From Tannerellaceae bacterium (GTDB lineage Bacteria; Bacteroidota; Bacteroidia; Bacteroidales; Tannerellaceae): a stretch of 7,987 nt of DNA. The notes under the pieces are model-generated. The model searched no databases. It was not told where the DNA came from and saw nothing but the letters and a program-made list of their open reading frames with translations. Positions 7,212-7,987 of this stretch are shown here, piece by piece; within the stretch, counting starts at the first letter, position 1; each line of letters opens with the position of its first letter. The stretch covers positions 1 to 7,987 of the forward strand of contig JAISRY010000080.1 of NCBI GenBank assembly GCA_031273385.1, read 5' to 3'. The position numbers and the translations under genes were made by a program.

Positions 7212-7246
7212 ATACTAAACGTTGATTTTTAGGCGATTGCGATGCT

Positions 7247-7331
7247 TCGTCATTATAAACGCAGTGAAGCAATCCATAGGTGCGTCTGTGTGTCGCACTC
7301 CTGGAGTGCTTCACTGCGTTTATAATGACGA
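7247..7331 (+). repeat. Palindrome A3
   Basis: Arms 7247-7284 and 7294-7331 pair over 38 bp with four mismatches around a 9-nt loop. Both arms carry the ATAAACG variant rather than the GCGAACG form seen in A2. The loop region shares GTCTGTGTGT with A2. Confidence 0.85.
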
Positions 7332-7364
7332 GAATTTACAATCGGCTAAAAATCAATCAATTCT

Positions 7365-7416
7365 CGTCATTTCCCCTTTTTGATAAACGCAGTTTATTGG
7401 GTACTCGCAATGACGG
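7365..7416 (+). repeat. Palindrome B3
   Basis: A 52-bp unit from CGTCATTTCC to CGCAATGACGG. It has an internal TAAAC-gca-GTTTA hairpin and differs from B2 at only a few positions. It is followed by a connector (7417-7448) that is almost the reverse complement of the one between A1 and A2. Confidence 0.85.
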
Positions 7417-7448
7417 ATACTATTTGATTTTCAGGCGATTGTGATTCG

Positions 7449-7469
7449 TCGTCATTATAAGTGCAGTGA
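7449..7469 (+). repeat. Partial palindrome A4 (left arm only)
   Basis: This stretch reads TCGTCATTATAAGTGCAGTG plus one more base. It matches the outer left arm of A3 with two substitutions and then stops matching. No adjacent right arm follows. A possible remnant of the right end, GTTTACAATGACG, lies at 7631-7643. Confidence 0.7.
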
Positions 7470-7514
7470 CAGGTACCAGATGTTTACTGTTCATTGTCAT
7501 TTTCTCATTGTTTG

Positions 7515-7578
7515 TTCTTATAAGAAGCTTAAGGTTCTTAAGATTCTTAAGGTTCTTAAGAATCTTAAGAATCTTAGG
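7515..7578. repeat. 9-bp CTTAAG tandem repeat
   Basis: CTTAAG occurs at 7528, 7537, 7546, 7555 and 7564, with a decayed CTTAGG at 7573, so the period is exactly 9 bp. The spacer triplets are GTT, ATT, GTT, AAT, AAT. A 12-bp palindrome TTCTTATAAGAA (7515-7526) precedes it. Because each unit contains a palindrome, both strands look alike. Confidence 0.9.
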
Positions 7579-7657
7579 GAAAGCTGAACCTCGCGCGTAT
7601 CCACGCGAATGTGTGCGTGTGTGTGAAAGAGTTTACAATGACGTGTTTATAAATGGG

Positions 7658-7713
7658 CGTAATTGACCAAGGCCGATCTTCGATTCGTAATTGGCTAAGG
7701 CCGATCTTCGATT
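7658..7713. repeat. 28-bp tandem duplication
   Basis: 7658-7685 and 7686-7713 are adjacent 28-bp copies that differ at two positions (GACCAAGG against GGCTAAGG). Each starts CGTAATTG and ends GATCTTCGATT. Confidence 0.9.
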
Positions 7714-7734
7714 CGTAATTCGTAATTCGTAATT
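7714..7734. repeat. 7-bp tandem repeat CGTAATT x3
   Basis: Three exact copies of CGTAATT continue directly from the 28-bp duplication, whose units also begin with CGTAATT. This makes five CGTAATT copies within 77 bp. It ends ten bases before the stop of the leftward gene. Confidence 0.9.
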
Positions 7735-7743
7735 GAATTTATC

Positions 7744-7987
7744 TTATCGGAAGCGGAAGGTTTCCCATTTGTAGACTTTGGGGGTTTGTTTTAGGTAGGG
7801 GGTTACTTTTTCCCGCTCTTCCGGGCTTAGGTAGAGGGGGGTGGTGTAATGGGCGGTTAGCGTTTGGTCGTCGGGGCTTAGGCGGTACTTGATCAGGTCT
7901 ATATCCATGCGGGAGAGGGCGTCTTTAAAGGCGTCGCTTTCCCTGTCTGCGTCGTCGATGATGAACCAGTCCGCCGTTACGGGGGTG
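7744..7987 (-). CDS. Unrecognised protein, C-terminal 80 codons
   Basis: An open minus-strand frame runs from the window edge to a TAA at 7744-7746. It reads into the window as TPVTADWFIIDDADRESDAF and ends QTPKVYKWETFRFR. The codons are C-rich and resemble those of the gldD and PPTase genes, and there is no stop over the whole 244 bases, so it is very probably real. The fragment is hydrophilic, with no membrane segment or known motif that I can name. LYLSPEEREKV suggests a short helix near the end. Its start and any signal peptide lie beyond 7987. It converges on the PPTase gene. I do not assign a function. Confidence 0.75.
   Translation of the reverse strand, partial: TPVTADWFIIDDADRESDAFKDALSRMDIDLIKYRLSPDDQTLTAHYTTPLYLSPEEREKVTPYLKQTPKVYKWETFRFR

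Larger units (their letters stand above)
6831..7469. repeat. Composite palindromic mosaic array, ~205-bp unit
   Basis: The array is built from palindrome A, connector AB, palindrome B and connector BA. In the forward sense, unit 2 is 7035-7246 and unit 3 is 7247-7448. Unit 1 (6831-7034) is the same unit inverted, and a broken fourth starts at 7449. Unit lengths are 204, 212 and 202 bp. Nearly every palindrome starts CGTCATT and ends AATGACG. The connectors are repeats as well: the BA connector at 7002-7034 is nearly the reverse complement of 7417-7448, and the AB connector at 6879-6918 matches the reverse complement of 7120-7159. This is analogous in layout to bacterial interspersed mosaic elements. 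Transcript termination or mRNA 3'-end protection is possible; the function is unknown. Confidence 0.85.
6827..7743. other. 917-bp convergent intergenic region filled with repeats
   Basis: No believable gene is present. The short open frames here have repeat-derived translations. The left two thirds (6831-7469) are palindromic mosaic repeats. The right third (7470-7743) holds a 9-bp tandem repeat, a GT-rich run, a 28-bp duplication and a 7-bp triplet. It separates the PPTase stop from the stop of the leftward gene at 7744, so both transcripts run into it. Base composition is clearly more AT-rich than in the flanking genes. Confidence 0.85.

Noticed and set aside
6831..7469. CRISPR array
   Set aside because: The repeats are long, internally palindromic and of two types; the spacers are themselves repeated and no cas gene is present.
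7466..7666. A 66-codon frame with an LRF/LRI triplet pattern
   Set aside because: The triplet comes directly from the 9-bp CTTAAG repeat, and the rest shows no coding bias or start context.
6827..7743. Insertion sequence or transposase remnant
   Set aside because: No transposase-like frame and no clear target-site duplication around the array were found; a miniature element moved in trans remains possible.

Overview
The window looks like chromosomal DNA from a member of the Bacteroidota, most likely order Bacteroidales. The evidence is the adjacent gliding-type genes gldE and gldD, the order mutY-ssb-gldE-gldD, promoter boxes of the Bacteroidota TAnnTTTG type, and starts without convincing Shine-Dalgarno sites. 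Coding DNA is GC-rich by eye. A family such as Tannerellaceae or Porphyromonadaceae is possible, but I cannot fix the genus from sequence alone.

Layout. Bases 1-182 hold no supported gene, but a perfect 13-bp inverted repeat (132-181) sits directly behind the stop of the first gene. Bases 183-1652 (minus) encode an NhaC-type Na+/H+ antiporter. An 86-bp divergent promoter region separates it from the rightward genes: a TPR protein (1739-2695), the adenine DNA glycosylase MutY (2712-3794), single-strand binding protein Ssb (3849-4346, with its own promoter), GldE (4351-5631), lipoprotein GldD (5628-6206) and a 4'-phosphopantetheinyl transferase (6206-6826). Gaps are 16 nt (TPR-mutY), 54 nt (mutY-ssb), 4 nt (ssb-gldE), then overlaps of 4 nt and 1 nt. 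This suggests a TPR-mutY unit and a tightly coupled ssb-gldE-gldD-PPTase unit.

Bases 6827-7743 carry no believable gene. They hold a mosaic of palindromic repeats. Two palindrome types (A, about 83-85 bp; B, about 48-52 bp) and two kinds of connector make a composite unit of about 205 bp. There are three full copies (6831-7034 inverted; 7035-7246; 7247-7448) and a broken fourth from 7449. The unit is followed by a 9-bp CTTAAG tandem repeat, a 28-bp tandem duplication and a 7-bp triplet. The arrangement resembles the bacterial interspersed mosaic elements of enterobacteria in logic, not in sequence. It lies between convergent genes.

Bases 7744-7987 (minus) are the last 80 codons of an unrecognised protein whose start lies beyond the window.

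Functionally, the right-hand genes mix genome maintenance (MutY, Ssb) with envelope proteins (GldE, GldD) and a cofactor-loading enzyme. The grouping looks like a conserved Bacteroidota neighbourhood rather than a single pathway. The genes are ordinary core genes; the repeat region is the least ordinary part of the window.
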